Notes under the pieces: generated by a model
The model's database searches: none
Seen by the model: only the letters and a program-made list of their open reading frames with translations
Told to the model about the DNA's origin: nothing
NCBI RefSeq assembly: GCF_036967205.1
Contig: NZ_CP146022.1
Location: 7,564,001-7,628,000, forward strand
Length of the DNA stretch: 64,000 bases
From: Streptomyces sp. Q6
GTDB taxonomy: Bacteria > Actinomycetota > Actinomycetes > Streptomycetales > Streptomycetaceae
Direction of reading: 5' to 3'
In this document: in pieces, positions 9,425 to 18,428 of the stretch
Layout: the number at the start of each line of letters is the position of its first letter
Position numbering within the stretch: position 1 is the first letter of the stretch
Position numbers and translations under genes: made by a program

Positions 9425-11005
9425 GTGCCCTCCGTACGCCGCATCTCCCACGAGTTCCTGGACCGTCAGGGACTCACCACCGTCTTCGGCAATCCCGGCT
9501 CCAACGAGCTGCCCTTCCTGGCCGAACTGCCGGAGTCCTTCCGCTATGTGCTGGGGCTCCACGAGGGCGCCGTCGTCGGCATGGCGGACGGCTACGCCCA
9601 GGCCACCGGCCGCCCCGTCCTCGTCAACCTCCACGCCGCCTCCGGCTCCGGCAACGCCATGGGCGCCCTGACCAACGCCGTGGCGTCGCGTACGCCCCTC
9701 GTCGTCGTCGCCGGCCAGCAGGTGCGGCCGGCGATCGGCCCCGAGGCCAACCTCGCCAGCGTCGACGCCCCCGCGCTGATGAAGCCGCTCGTCGGCTGGG
9801 CCGCCGAGCCCGCGTGCGCCCAGGACGTCCCGCGCGCCCTCGCCCAGGCCCTCTTCGAGGCCGAACTCCAGCGCCGCCCCACCTATCTCTCCGTCCCGTA
9901 CGACGACTGGGCGGCCGAGGCCGGGGACAACAGCCTGCCGATCCTCGACCGCCGGGTGATCCGCGCGTCGGCACCCGGCGCAGCACAGGCGGACTGGCTG
10001 GTCGGTCAGGTGACCGGCGCCCGGCGGCCGCTGCTCGTCATCGGCGGGGACATCGACACGGCGGGTCTGTTCGACGACGCCGTCGAGCTCGCCGAGCGCC
10101 TCGACTGCCCGGTGTGGGCCGCGCCCTCGCAGTTCCGGCTCCCCTTCCCCAACCGGCACCCGCTGTTCCGCGGCGTGCTGCCGGCCGGCATCGCGCCGGT
10201 GACCGAGGCCTTCGAGGGCCACGACCTCGTGCTGGTCCTCGGCGCCCCGGTGTTCCGCTACCACGAGTACCTGCCCGGCCCGTACCTGCCGCAGGGCACA
10301 CGGCTGATCCAGGTGACCGACGACGCCTCCGCCGCCGCCCGCGCGCCCATGGGCGAGGCCCTGGTCGCCCACCCCGGCGCGGTCATCGACCTCCTGGTCC
10401 AGGCGCTCGACCGCCCCGACCGCCCCGCCGCCCCCTACCGCGGCGACCCCGAGCCGCTCACCGCCGAGGGCCCCGCCCTCCACCCGGAACAGGTCTTCGC
10501 GGCGCTGCGCGACGAGATGCCGCGCGACACGGCCTACGTCGTCGAGTCGACGTCCACCAACGCCGCGTGGTGGCGCCAGATGGACCTGCGCCGCTCCGGC
10601 TCGTACTACTTCCCCGCCGCGGGCGGTCTCGGCTTCGGACTTCCCGGGGCCGTCGGCGTCGCCCTCGGACAGCCGGACCGCCCCGTCGTCGGCGTCATCG
10701 GCGACGGCTCCGCCAACTACGGCATCACCGCGCTGTGGACCGCGGCGCAGCAGCGACTCCCGGTCACCATCGTGCTGTTGCGCAACGGCACGTACGGCGC
10801 CCTGCGCTGGTTCGGCGGACTGCTCGGGGTACCCGACGCACCCGGCCTCGACATCCCGGGACTCGACTTCACCCGCATCGCCGAGGGGTACGGGGTCGCG
10901 GCCCAGCACGTCACCGGCACCGACGAACTGCGGGCCGCGCTCGCCGAGCGCCCCGCCCATCCCCGCCTCATCCAGGTCGACACCGCTCTGACCACCCCGT
11001 CCTGA
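9425..11005 (+). CDS. mdlC: Benzoylformate decarboxylase (thiamine diphosphate enzyme)
   Basis: 526 residues from GTG 9425, with AGGA 6 bases upstream. With this start the known catalytic positions of Pseudomonas putida benzoylformate decarboxylase fall almost exactly: Ser26 (NPGSNELPF), Glu47 (GLHEGAV), His70 (NLHAASG) and His280 (FRYHEY, His281 in the Pseudomonas enzyme). The thiamine diphosphate motif GDGSANYGITALWTAAQ is near residue 428. The enzyme converts benzoylformate to benzaldehyde and CO2 in the cytoplasm. It lies 42 bases before a benzaldehyde-type dehydrogenase gene and upstream of an aromatic acid transporter gene, so the three genes probably form one operon under the LysR regulator. 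Mandelate racemase and dehydrogenase are not in the window. Confidence 0.92.
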   Translation: MPSVRRISHEFLDRQGLTTVFGNPGSNELPFLAELPESFRYVLGLHEGAVVGMADGYAQATGRPVLVNLHAASGSGNAMGALTNAVASRTPLVVVAGQQVRPAIGPEANLASVDAPALMKPLVGWAAEPACAQDVPRALAQALFEAELQRRPTYLSVPYDDWAAEAGDNSLPILDRRVIRASAPGAAQADWLVGQVTGARRPLLVIGGDIDTAGLFDDAVELAERLDCPVWAAPSQFRLPFPNRHPLFRGVLPAGIAPVTEAFEGHDLVLVLGAPVFRYHEYLPGPYLPQGTRLIQVTDDASAAARAPMGEALVAHPGAVIDLLVQALDRPDRPAAPYRGDPEPLTAEGPALHPEQVFAALRDEMPRDTAYVVESTSTNAAWWRQMDLRRSGSYYFPAAGGLGFGLPGAVGVALGQPDRPVVGVIGDGSANYGITALWTAAQQRLPVTIVLLRNGTYGALRWFGGLLGVPDAPGLDIPGLDFTRIAEGYGVAAQHVTGTDELRAALAERPAHPRLIQVDTALTTPS

Positions 11006-11047
11006 CCCTCCCCACGTCCCCCGCCCGCACCGACGAACGGACACACG

Positions 11048-12501
11048 ATGACACTCCTGGACAGCGCCGTCTGGGGCAGCAGCTTCCACAGCGACGGCTG
11101 GCAGCGATCCACCGCCACCCACACCGTCCGCGAACCGGCCACGGGCGCCGAACTCGGCACCGTGGGCCTGGCCGACGCGGACGACGTCCGCCGCGCGGCG
11201 CGCCACGCCGCCGAGACACAGCGCGCCTGGGCCGCGACCTCCCGCAGCAGCGCGCGGCGGTCATGCGGCGCGCGGGCGAGCTGTTCACCCGGCACGCCGC
11301 CGAGATCGAGGACTGGCTGATACGCGAGGCCGGATCCACCCGCCCCAAGGCCGCCTTCGAGGCCGGGCTCGCCGTCGGCGAGGCCTTCGAATGCGCCTCC
11401 CTGCCCACCCACCCGCACGGCGAGGTGCTCACCTCCGAAGAGGCCCGCTGGTCACTGGCCCGGCGGCGCCCCGCGGGGGTCGTCAGCGTCATCGCGCCGT
11501 TCAACTTCCCGCTCATCCTCGGCCTGCGTTCGGTCGCGCCCGCGCTCGCCCTCGGCAACGCCGTCCTGCTCAAGCCGGACCCGCGCACGGCCGTCAGCGG
11601 CGGCGTCGTGATCATGCGGATCTTCGAGGAGGCCGGTCTGCCCGCCGGGGTGCTGCACCTGCTGCCGGGCGACGGCGCCGTGGGCCAGGCCCTGGTCGAG
11701 GCGCCCGAGGTACGGGTCATCTCCTTCACCGGCTCCACCCCCGTCGGCCGGGCCATCGGCGAGCAGGCCGGGCGGCTCCTCAAGCGGGCCCACCTCGAAC
11801 TCGGCGGCAACAACGCCCTGGTGGTGCTGCCCGGCGCCGACGTCCAGAAGGCGGCCTCCGCGGGCGCGTTCGGCTCGTATCTGCACCAGGGGCAGATCTG
11901 TATGACCACCGGCCGCCACATCGTGCACGAGTCGCTCGTCGAGGAGTACGGCGCCGCACTGGCCGCCAAGGCGAAGGCGCTGCCCGTCGGTGACCCCGCC
12001 CGGCAGGACGTGGCCCTCGGCCCGATCATCGACCGCCGCCAGCTGGAGCGGATCCACTCCCTCGTCACCGACAGCGTCGCCGCGGGCGCGACGCTCGCCG
12101 CCGGCGGCGCGATCGACGGAGCCTGCTACCCGGCCACCGTCCTCACCGGAGTCACCGCGGACATGCCGGCCTGGCGCGAGGAGATCTTCGGCCCCGTCGC
12201 CCCCGTGATCGGCTTCTCGACCCTCGACGAGGCCGCGCGCATCGTCGACGACTGCGAGTACGGCCTGTCGGTCAGCATCCTCGGCGACGTCGGCACCGCG
12301 ATGAAGCTCGCCGACAGCATCGAGTCCGGAAAGATCCACATCAACGAGCAGACGGTGGCCGACGAGCCCAACGCCCCCTTCGGCGGAGTGAAGGCGTCCG
12401 GCACCGGCTCCCGGTTCGGCGGCGCCACGGCCAACATCGAGGCGTTCACCGAGACCCAGTGGGTCACCGTCCGGCCGGACATCGCCGACTACCCCTTCTG
12501 A
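11048..12501 (+). CDS. Benzaldehyde/aryl-aldehyde dehydrogenase, one apparent frameshift
   Basis: Reconstructed length is 484 residues from ATG 11048. It has the NAD-dependent aldehyde dehydrogenase fold: APFNFPL cofactor region, SFTGSTPVGRAIGEQAG, LELGGNNALVVL with the general-base Glu, QGQICMTTGR with the catalytic Cys, and EEIFGPVAPV. NN in place of the more common KN and the QGQICM context resemble benzaldehyde and vanillin dehydrogenases. The frame changes at CCC 11241-11243; one more C restores AWAATSPQQRAAVMRRAGEL. It would oxidise benzaldehyde from the upstream decarboxylase to benzoate. The break is probably a sequencing error, since the rest of the protein is well preserved. Confidence 0.85.
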
Positions 12502-12548
12502 TCCGCCCCGCTCCTTCGCCTCGTAGCCGCCCCAGGGGGTCGTTCACC

Positions 12549-13784
12549 GTGAACAACGCTGTCACGACGCAGGCGCCGGAAAGATCCGGCGTCGACACAC
12601 GCAGCACCTGGACCGTCGTCCTGTGCTGGATCACCGTCCTGCTCGAGGGGTACGACCTCGTCGTCCTCGGCGCGATCATTCCCACCCTCCTCAAGACCCA
12701 CCACCTCGGCATGACCACGGGTGATGCCACCACCATCGCGACCACGTCCATGGTCGGCGTGGCCATCGGCGCGGTCTGCGTCGGTCCGCTGGCCGACCGC
12801 CTCGGCCGCCGCCACCTGCTGATCGGCTCGGTGGTGGTGTTCTCCGTGTTCACGCTGCTGGTCCCGGAGGCGGGATCGGTCACCCTGTTCGCCGCACTGC
12901 GGTTCCTGGCCGGCCTCGGCCTCGGCGCCTGCATGCCGGTGTCCCTGACGATGATGGCCGAGAGCATGCCCGCCCACCGGCGGGCGCGCGCCTCGACGTT
13001 GACGATGACCGGCTACCACACCGGCGCGGTCATCACCTCGCTGCTGGCCCTCCAGGTCACCGACAACTGGCAGATCCTGTTCTACGCGCTGGGCGCCATC
13101 GGCCTCGTGGTCGCCGTGATCCAGTGGTTCCGGCTGCCGGAGTCGGCGGCGTTCGAGAAGGCGCGCAGCTCCGACGCCGAGCGGGTCCCGTTCACCGAAC
13201 TGCTCAAGCCCGTGTACCTGCGGGCCGGCATCGGCATCTGGGTCGCGTCGTTCATGGGCCTGCTGCTGGTCTACGGACTCAACACCTGGCTGCCGAAGCT
13301 GATGAACGACGCGGGCTACCCGGTCCCGACCGCCGTCACACAGCTGCTCATCCTGAACATCGGCGGTGTCGTCGGACTCGTCATCGGCGGCTTCGTCGCG
13401 GACCGGCGCGGCATCAAGCTCACGGCCCTCGGCTGGTTCGCGGTGTCCGTCGTCATGCTGGCGCTGCTCAGCATCAAGATGGACAGCGACCTGCTGCTGA
13501 ACTGCGTCGTGTTCCTGACCGGTGTGTTCGTCTTCTCCGCGCAGGTGCTCGTCTACGCCTACGTGACGAACTACTACCCGGCCTCCCTGCGCGGCACCGC
13601 CCTGGGCTCGGCGTCGGGCATCGGCCGCATGGGCTCCATCGTCGGCCCGACCATCACCGGCGCCCTGGTCGCCTCCGGCATCGGCCACCCGTGGGGCTTC
13701 TACTTCTTCGCGGCGGTCGCGGTCCTGGGCTTCGCGGCGGTACTGACCCTGCCGCGCACGAGCCCGGTCACCGAGGACGCGTGA
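12549..13784 (+). CDS. MFS aromatic acid:proton symporter
   Basis: 411 residues from GTG 12549, preceded by AGGGGG at a 9-base spacing. It has about 12 hydrophobic segments and matches the AAHS group of the major facilitator superfamily: LLEGYDLVVLGAIIPTLL in helix 1, GPLADRLGRR in the helix 2-3 loop, and RFLAGLGLGACMPVSLTMMAES in helix 4. This family imports aromatic acids such as benzoate, 4-hydroxybenzoate, protocatechuate or mandelate at the cytoplasmic membrane. It lies 47 bases after the aldehyde dehydrogenase gene, and a strong hairpin ends the unit. The substrate, probably mandelate or benzoylformate, is inferred from the operon. Confidence 0.88.
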   Translation: MNNAVTTQAPERSGVDTRSTWTVVLCWITVLLEGYDLVVLGAIIPTLLKTHHLGMTTGDATTIATTSMVGVAIGAVCVGPLADRLGRRHLLIGSVVVFSVFTLLVPEAGSVTLFAALRFLAGLGLGACMPVSLTMMAESMPAHRRARASTLTMTGYHTGAVITSLLALQVTDNWQILFYALGAIGLVVAVIQWFRLPESAAFEKARSSDAERVPFTELLKPVYLRAGIGIWVASFMGLLLVYGLNTWLPKLMNDAGYPVPTAVTQLLILNIGGVVGLVIGGFVADRRGIKLTALGWFAVSVVMLALLSIKMDSDLLLNCVVFLTGVFVFSAQVLVYAYVTNYYPASLRGTALGSASGIGRMGSIVGPTITGALVASGIGHPWGFYFFAAVAVLGFAAVLTLPRTSPVTEDA

Positions 13785-13791
13785 CGCCGGT

Positions 13792-13834
13792 CCGGGCGCG
13801 GGGACACGGAACGGGATCCGTGCCCCGCGCCCGG
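13792..13834. terminator. Bidirectional terminator after the MFS gene
   Basis: Long inverted repeat: 13792-13810 pairs with 13817-13834 apart from a single bulged A at 13804. It sits between the convergent MFS gene and the permease remnant. Confidence 0.75.
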
Positions 13835-13845
13835 CCGTCTCCCGC

Positions 13846-14917
13846 TCACTCCTTCACGCCGGCCTGCTCCACGGCCCGGCGGCGCATCGCCCACGACGCG
13901 GGCGCTACGGAGAACAGGACGGCGAGCGTCGCGCACGCCGCGACCGTCGCCCCGATCTCCGTCCACGGCAGCTCCACCGGGCTCCCCACCGACTGGAGGC
14001 CGAGCGCGGCCCACATACCGGCCAGGTTCAGCCCGGCGACCAGCAGCCCGAGGACCGCACCGACCACGACGACCATCAGCGCCTCGGCGCCGACCATCCG
14101 CAGGACCTGCCGGTGGGTGGCCCCGGCGAGGCGGAGCACGGCCAGGTCGCGGACCCGGTCGGACGTCGCCATGACCATCGTGTTGGCCAGCGAGATCCCG
14201 GTGTAGAGCAGGGCGATGCCGAGGACCAGGAGGAGGCCGTACCGGGTGGTCCGGTTCGTCTCGGGGCAACTCGCCGCCACCCACTGGTCCTTGGTGAGCA
14301 CCCGCCCGCCCGCGCCGCCCACCGCCCGGCGCAGATCCGCGGCCACCGCGGCGGCGTCGGCCCCGTGGGCGACCGAGACGTCCACGCGGTCCACGGGCGC
14401 CCGGCGCGCGTTGGCCGGGGTGATGTAGGCGCCGTTGTCGCCGGTGCCGACGGGCATGACGGCGGCGACGCGCAGCGACTTCCTCGTACCGTCGCCGAGC
14501 CACACCGCGACCCGGTGGCCCACGGTGTGCTGCGCCCACTCCTCGTTGACGATGATCGAGTCGTCGTCGAGGTCGGCGACCTTCCCCGCGGTCAGCGGCA
14601 GCCGCACCGTCCCGGCGAGCGGACCCGGACGCGCCGCGCGCGCCTCGGACCTGACCAGGGCGACGCCCTCCTCCAGGACGTACACGGCACCGGCCGACGT
14701 CGCCGACACCCGCGCCCCCTCGACCGCCTCCAGCCGCGCCACCGTCGCCGGGTCGAACCCGGCGTCACCGGCGGGGCGCACCACGAAGTCGGCCGTGGTC
14801 CGCTCCCGCGTTTCGGTCGCCGCGGCCGCGTTCAGGGTGGCCGTGGCCCCGAGCAGGGAGCCCGCGAGGGCCACCGTGACCAGGACGGGCGCCGCGATCG
14901 CGGACGTGCGGCGGATT
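13846..14917 (-). pseudogene. C-terminal half of an FtsX/MacB-type ABC transporter permease (5' end missing)
   Basis: About 355 residues similar to the second half of the 800-plus-residue FtsX-type permeases common in Streptomyces. It opens at RRTSAIAAPVLVTVALAGSL, normally an internal transmembrane segment in the middle of the protein, then has an extracytoplasmic domain and three further helices near the end (YGLLLVLGIALLYTGISL, LMVVVVGAVLGLLVAGLNL, IGATVAACATLAVLFSV). There is no start codon or ribosome binding site at the beginning; homology stops at about 14917 where a rightward response regulator remnant begins. No cognate ATPase gene is nearby. It is a remnant of a deletion or rearrangement unless the assembly is chimeric here. 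Confidence 0.75.
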
Positions 14918-14928
14918 CCGGCGGCCGC

Positions 14929-15543
14929 GTGCTGCTGCGCGAAGGGCTCATCGGCCTGCTCGGCCGCCTCGGGCACGAGGTGGTCGCCGCCGTCGGGGAC
15001 GCCCCGGCGCTGATCGCCGCCACCGAGGAGCACGCGCCGGACATCGTCGTCACCGACGTACGGATGCCGCCCGGATTCCAGGACGAGGGGCTGCACGCGG
15101 CCGTCCGGCTGCGCGAGCAGCAGCCCGCGCTGCCGGTGCTCGTCCTGAGCCAGTACGTGCAGCGGACCTACGCGGCGGAGCTGCTCGACTCCGGGGACGG
15201 CACGGGCGTCGGCTATCTGCTCAAGGACCGGGTCGGTCAGGTCGAGGAGTTCGTGGACGCCCTGTGCGAGGTCGCCGACGGCGGCACCGTCGTCGACCCC
15301 GAGGTGGTGCGCCAACTGCTGCGCCGCCGCCGCGACCCGCTGGAGCGCCTCACCCCGCGCGAGCGCGAGGTCCTCGCCCTGATCGCGGAGGGCAGATCGA
15401 ACGGGGCGATCGCCCGCGAACTGGTGGTGTCCGAGGCGGCCGTCGGCAAGCACATCAGCGGCATCCTCACCAAACTCGACCTGCCCCAGGCGGACGAGAC
15501 GCACCGCCGCGTCCTCGCCGTCCTCGCCTACCTCAGGGCGTGA
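14929..15543 (+). pseudogene. LuxR-type response regulator lacking its first strand (5' end missing)
   Basis: 204 codons from GTG 14929. The sequence enters the receiver domain at VLLREGLIGLLGRLGHEVV, which in intact proteins follows an opening like MRVVIAEDS. The first beta strand and the acidic pair that binds magnesium are therefore missing. The phospho-acceptor Asp (IVVTDVRMPP), the conserved Ser/Thr position (VLSQYV), the Lys (YLLKDRV) and a full C-terminal helix-turn-helix (LTPREREVLALIAEGRSNGA onward) are present. GTG 14929 could serve as a start but has no good ribosome binding site. The gene normally sits beside a histidine kinase gene, which is absent. It meets the permease remnant head to head. 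Confidence 0.75.
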
Positions 15544-15575
15544 GACACCGCCGTCGGTGCCCGGGGGGAGCAGGT

Positions 15576-16634
15576 CTACGCAGGCGGCACGCTCGGGCGC
15601 AGTGAGGAGGCCCGTACCTGGAGGCGGGTCGGCACCAAGGTTCCGGCGGGCTCGGTCATGCCCTGTTCCAGGACGGCCACCATGCGCTCCACCCCGGCCT
15701 GCGCGACGGCCCGGGGCCGCAGACTCAGCGTCGTCACCGCGGGGGAGGTGTGCAGCGCCGTCACGTCCTCGCTCACGCAGACCAGGAGCAGATCGCCCGG
15801 TACGTCGAGACCGTGGCGGCGCAGCGCCTCCAGCACGAGCGGCGGGCTCGCCTCGGCCACCAGCACCAGCGCGTCGGGGAGCTCGCCTTGCGTGAGCATC
15901 TCCTCCAGGGCCCGCACGACCGGGCCGTTGCCCGCACCCTCGGCGCGCACGACGCGCTCCGCCAGGCCGCGCTCGGCGCACCAGGCGCGGTAGGCGGCGA
16001 GCGCGTCGCGGTTGAAGCGGGTGTCCGTCACGGGCGCCACCAGCGCGGGCCGCCCGGCGCCCTGCTCCGCGAGATGGTCGAGGATCTCCCGCAGCGCCGC
16101 TTCGGCGTCCACGTCCACCCAGTACGCGCCGGGCCGCCCGGCCACCGAGCGGTCGCTGAACACCGGGATGCCCGCCGCGAGCAGGTCGTCGACGATCCGG
16201 TCGTCGGCCACGGGATCGGCGACCACCACCGCGTCCAGCGGCAGCTCCACCCACTCGTTCTGGAGCGACCCCGCGGGGAGCAGCACCATCGCGTAGCCGC
16301 GCTCGATGGCGGTCGCCGCGGTGGCCCCGGTGAGCCGGGCGACGTACGGCGACTCCAGGAACGCCCAGGGCTCCCCGGCGTACTCCCCGACGACGTACCC
16401 GATCAACCGGGCCCGCCCCGCGCGCAGTTGACGTGCGGTGGCGTTCGGCCGGTAGCCCATGGCGCGCGCCGTCTCCCGCACTCGTTCGCGTACCGCTTCG
16501 GAGAGCCGTCCGGTGCCGGTGAGCGCCGCGGAGACGGTGGTCTTGGACAGGCCCGTCTCCCGGGCGACGTCCACGAGACGGACCCGCACCGGGGGCGGCG
16601 ACGGCTGCCCGGGGCGCCGTGAAGGTTCGGTCAT
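15576..16634 (-). CDS. LacI-family repressor of the adjacent ABC transporter
   Basis: 352 residues. The N-terminal helix-turn-helix with hinge reads VRLVDVARETGLSKTTVSAALTGTGRLSEAVRERVRETARAMGYRPNATARQLR, followed by a periplasmic-binding-protein-like effector domain. Downstream motifs include DAVVVADPVADDRIVDDLL and the C-terminal AVTTLSLRPRAVAQAGVERM. The gene is divergent from a five-gene ABC transporter operon, and the gap contains a perfect 18-bp palindrome with an additional half-site. It probably represses both itself and the transporter. LacI effectors are usually sugars, which is worth noting because the transporter belongs to the peptide-type family 5. Confidence 0.9.
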   Translation of the reverse strand: MTEPSRRPGQPSPPPVRVRLVDVARETGLSKTTVSAALTGTGRLSEAVRERVRETARAMGYRPNATARQLRAGRARLIGYVVGEYAGEPWAFLESPYVARLTGATAATAIERGYAMVLLPAGSLQNEWVELPLDAVVVADPVADDRIVDDLLAAGIPVFSDRSVAGRPGAYWVDVDAEAALREILDHLAEQGAGRPALVAPVTDTRFNRDALAAYRAWCAERGLAERVVRAEGAGNGPVVRALEEMLTQGELPDALVLVAEASPPLVLEALRRHGLDVPGDLLLVCVSEDVTALHTSPAVTTLSLRPRAVAQAGVERMVAVLEQGMTEPAGTLVPTRLQVRASSLRPSVPPA

Positions 16635-16672
16635 GGGGCTGATGCTGCCACCCTCGCGACCTCAGCAAAACC

Positions 16673-16707
16673 GTTCCCGCAAGGTCTTGTGCGGGAACGT
16701 TCCCGCA
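16673..16707. promoter_or_regulatory. LacI operator: 18-bp perfect palindrome plus an extra half-site
   Basis: TGCGGGAACGTTCCCGCA at 16690-16707 is a perfect palindrome with the central CG typical of LacI operators. A further copy of its right half, GTTCCCGCA, lies at 16673-16681. Together they form an inverted pair in the gap between the LacI gene and the binding-protein gene. Confidence 0.8.
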
Positions 16708-16793
16708 TCAATACTTCGGTCCACCCCCCAGCGCCCCGTCCTCGCACCGGGAACCGCCCGTACCTCCGCCACACCCATCAAGGGGTGAAACGC

Positions 16794-18428
16794 ATGCGCA
16801 TGCCCAGAACCGCTCTGTGCCTCGCCGCCGTCACCGCGCTCGCCGCCACGAGCGCGTGCTCCGGCGCCACGGCCCGGAAATCCACCGGCCCGGCCTCCAC
16901 CGACGCGGTCAAGGCGACCTCGTCACCGGCGAAGGGGCCGCTCGACTCCGTCACCTGGTCGCTGTACGCGGAGCCGTACACGCTCGACCACGCCCTCGCG
17001 TACGACTACCCGCCCAACACCGTCCTCGCCAACGTCTGCGAGCAACTGCTGCGCGTCACACCGGACTTGAGGATCGAGCCGGGGCTCGCCACCACGTACC
17101 GGCATCCCGATCCGAAGACGTACGTCTACACGCTGCGCCCCGGGGTGAGGTTCCACGACGGCACGACCATGACCGCGAACGACGCGGTCGCCTCGCTGAA
17201 GCGGCAGATGGAACCGGCGACCGGCTCCCCCTGGGGATCCGCCTTCAAGAACGTCAAGTCCATAGAGAAGAGCGGCGCGTTGGAGGTGACCGTCAAGCTC
17301 ACCAAGCCCGACGTCCTGTTCAACGAACTCCTCGCCGCCTCACCCGGCACCGTCGAGTCCGCCGCCACCCTCGCCGCGGAGGGCAAGGACTACGGCACCC
17401 CCAAGGGCACGGTCAACTGCACCGGCCCCTACGCCCTCGACCGCTGGGACCAGGGCGACAGCATCACGCTGAAGAAGTTCGACGGCTACTGGGACAAGGC
17501 ACTCACACCCAAGTCGGCGGCGGTCAGATTCACGTTCATCGAGGACGCGTCGGCGCGCGCCAACGCCTTCATGTCCGGCACGGCCGACGGCGGCTACATG
17601 GTGCCGTCCTCCTCGTACGCCCAACTGCGCTCCAGCGGCAAGGGGCAGGTCCTGTTCGGCCCGAACACGGCCGCGGCCGACCTGGCCGTGCTGAACTTCC
17701 ACGGCCCGCTCGGCGACCTGAAGGTCCGCAGGGCGCTGTCGATGGCGCTCGACCGGAAGAACATCATCAAGGCCGCGGCCGGCGGCGTCGGCGACCCCGC
17801 CAAGGCCCCCGCCGCGCGCGGCGCCTGGGCCCTCGACCCGGAGCAGGGGCACAAGCTGTACGACGCCCTGCCCGAGCCCGCGTACGACATCGAGGCCGCG
17901 AAGAAGCTCGTCTCCCAGGCAGGAGCGACGGGCAAGCGGATCACCGTCGTCACCAGCCCGCTCGCGCCCGAGATCAGCGTCCTCGCCAACGCCGTACAGG
18001 CCGCCGGGCGCAAGATCGGCCTCGACGTGCGCCTCAAGGCCGTCTCCGCGGACGCCTACAGCGGCATCTTCGTCGACCCCGCCTCCCGCAAGGGCCTCGA
18101 CCTGGTGATCACCAACGGGTACGACAACACCCCGGACCCGCTGGAGTTCTACCAGTACCTGCGCACCGGCGACTTCGGGAACTACGGCAACTGGTCGAAC
18201 GCCGCCTACGACGCCGCCTTCGACCGGGCCAACGCCGAGCCCGACGTCGCCGAGCGCACCCGGCTCACCGCGGAACTCCAGAAGATCGCGGTACGTGAGC
18301 TGCCCATCATCCCCGTGTACGAGACCCCGTTCTCGGTGTTCCTCGGCAACCGCGTCACCGGCGCACCCACCGGCATCGCCCAGCTGTACTACCCGTGGGC
18401 CGCGACGATCGGGGCCGCGAAGCGATGA
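16794..18428 (+). CDS. ABC transporter substrate-binding lipoprotein, family 5 (peptide/nickel/oligosaccharide type)
   Basis: 544 residues from ATG 16794, with AAGGGG 8 bases upstream. The signal peptide ends in a lipobox at ATSAC, so the protein is tethered outside the membrane. The SBP_bac_5 signature is clear: LRVTPDLRIEPGLATTYRHPDP followed by TYVYTLRPGVRFHDGTTMTANDAVASLKR, then the late segment KVRRALSMALDRKNII. It is the first gene of an operon with two permeases and two ATPases, each coupled to the next by a 4-base overlap. Family 5 proteins bind di- and oligopeptides, nickel complexes or, in some cases, oligosaccharides. The LacI control argues for a sugar-like ligand but does not prove it. 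Confidence 0.88.
   Translation: MRMPRTALCLAAVTALAATSACSGATARKSTGPASTDAVKATSSPAKGPLDSVTWSLYAEPYTLDHALAYDYPPNTVLANVCEQLLRVTPDLRIEPGLATTYRHPDPKTYVYTLRPGVRFHDGTTMTANDAVASLKRQMEPATGSPWGSAFKNVKSIEKSGALEVTVKLTKPDVLFNELLAASPGTVESAATLAAEGKDYGTPKGTVNCTGPYALDRWDQGDSITLKKFDGYWDKALTPKSAAVRFTFIEDASARANAFMSGTADGGYMVPSSSYAQLRSSGKGQVLFGPNTAAADLAVLNFHGPLGDLKVRRALSMALDRKNIIKAAAGGVGDPAKAPAARGAWALDPEQGHKLYDALPEPAYDIEAAKKLVSQAGATGKRITVVTSPLAPEISVLANAVQAAGRKIGLDVRLKAVSADAYSGIFVDPASRKGLDLVITNGYDNTPDPLEFYQYLRTGDFGNYGNWSNAAYDAAFDRANAEPDVAERTRLTAELQKIAVRELPIIPVYETPFSVFLGNRVTGAPTGIAQLYYPWAATIGAAKR

Noticed and set aside
11048-12501. Programmed frameshift in the aldehyde dehydrogenase
   Set aside because: No slippery heptamer or downstream structure is evident, and the same one-base homopolymer loss occurs in six other places.
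13846-16668. A single 940-residue leftward protein
   Set aside because: Its upper part is antisense to the response regulator and LacI genes and is Arg/Gly-rich shadow sequence; only 13846-14917 has real permease homology.
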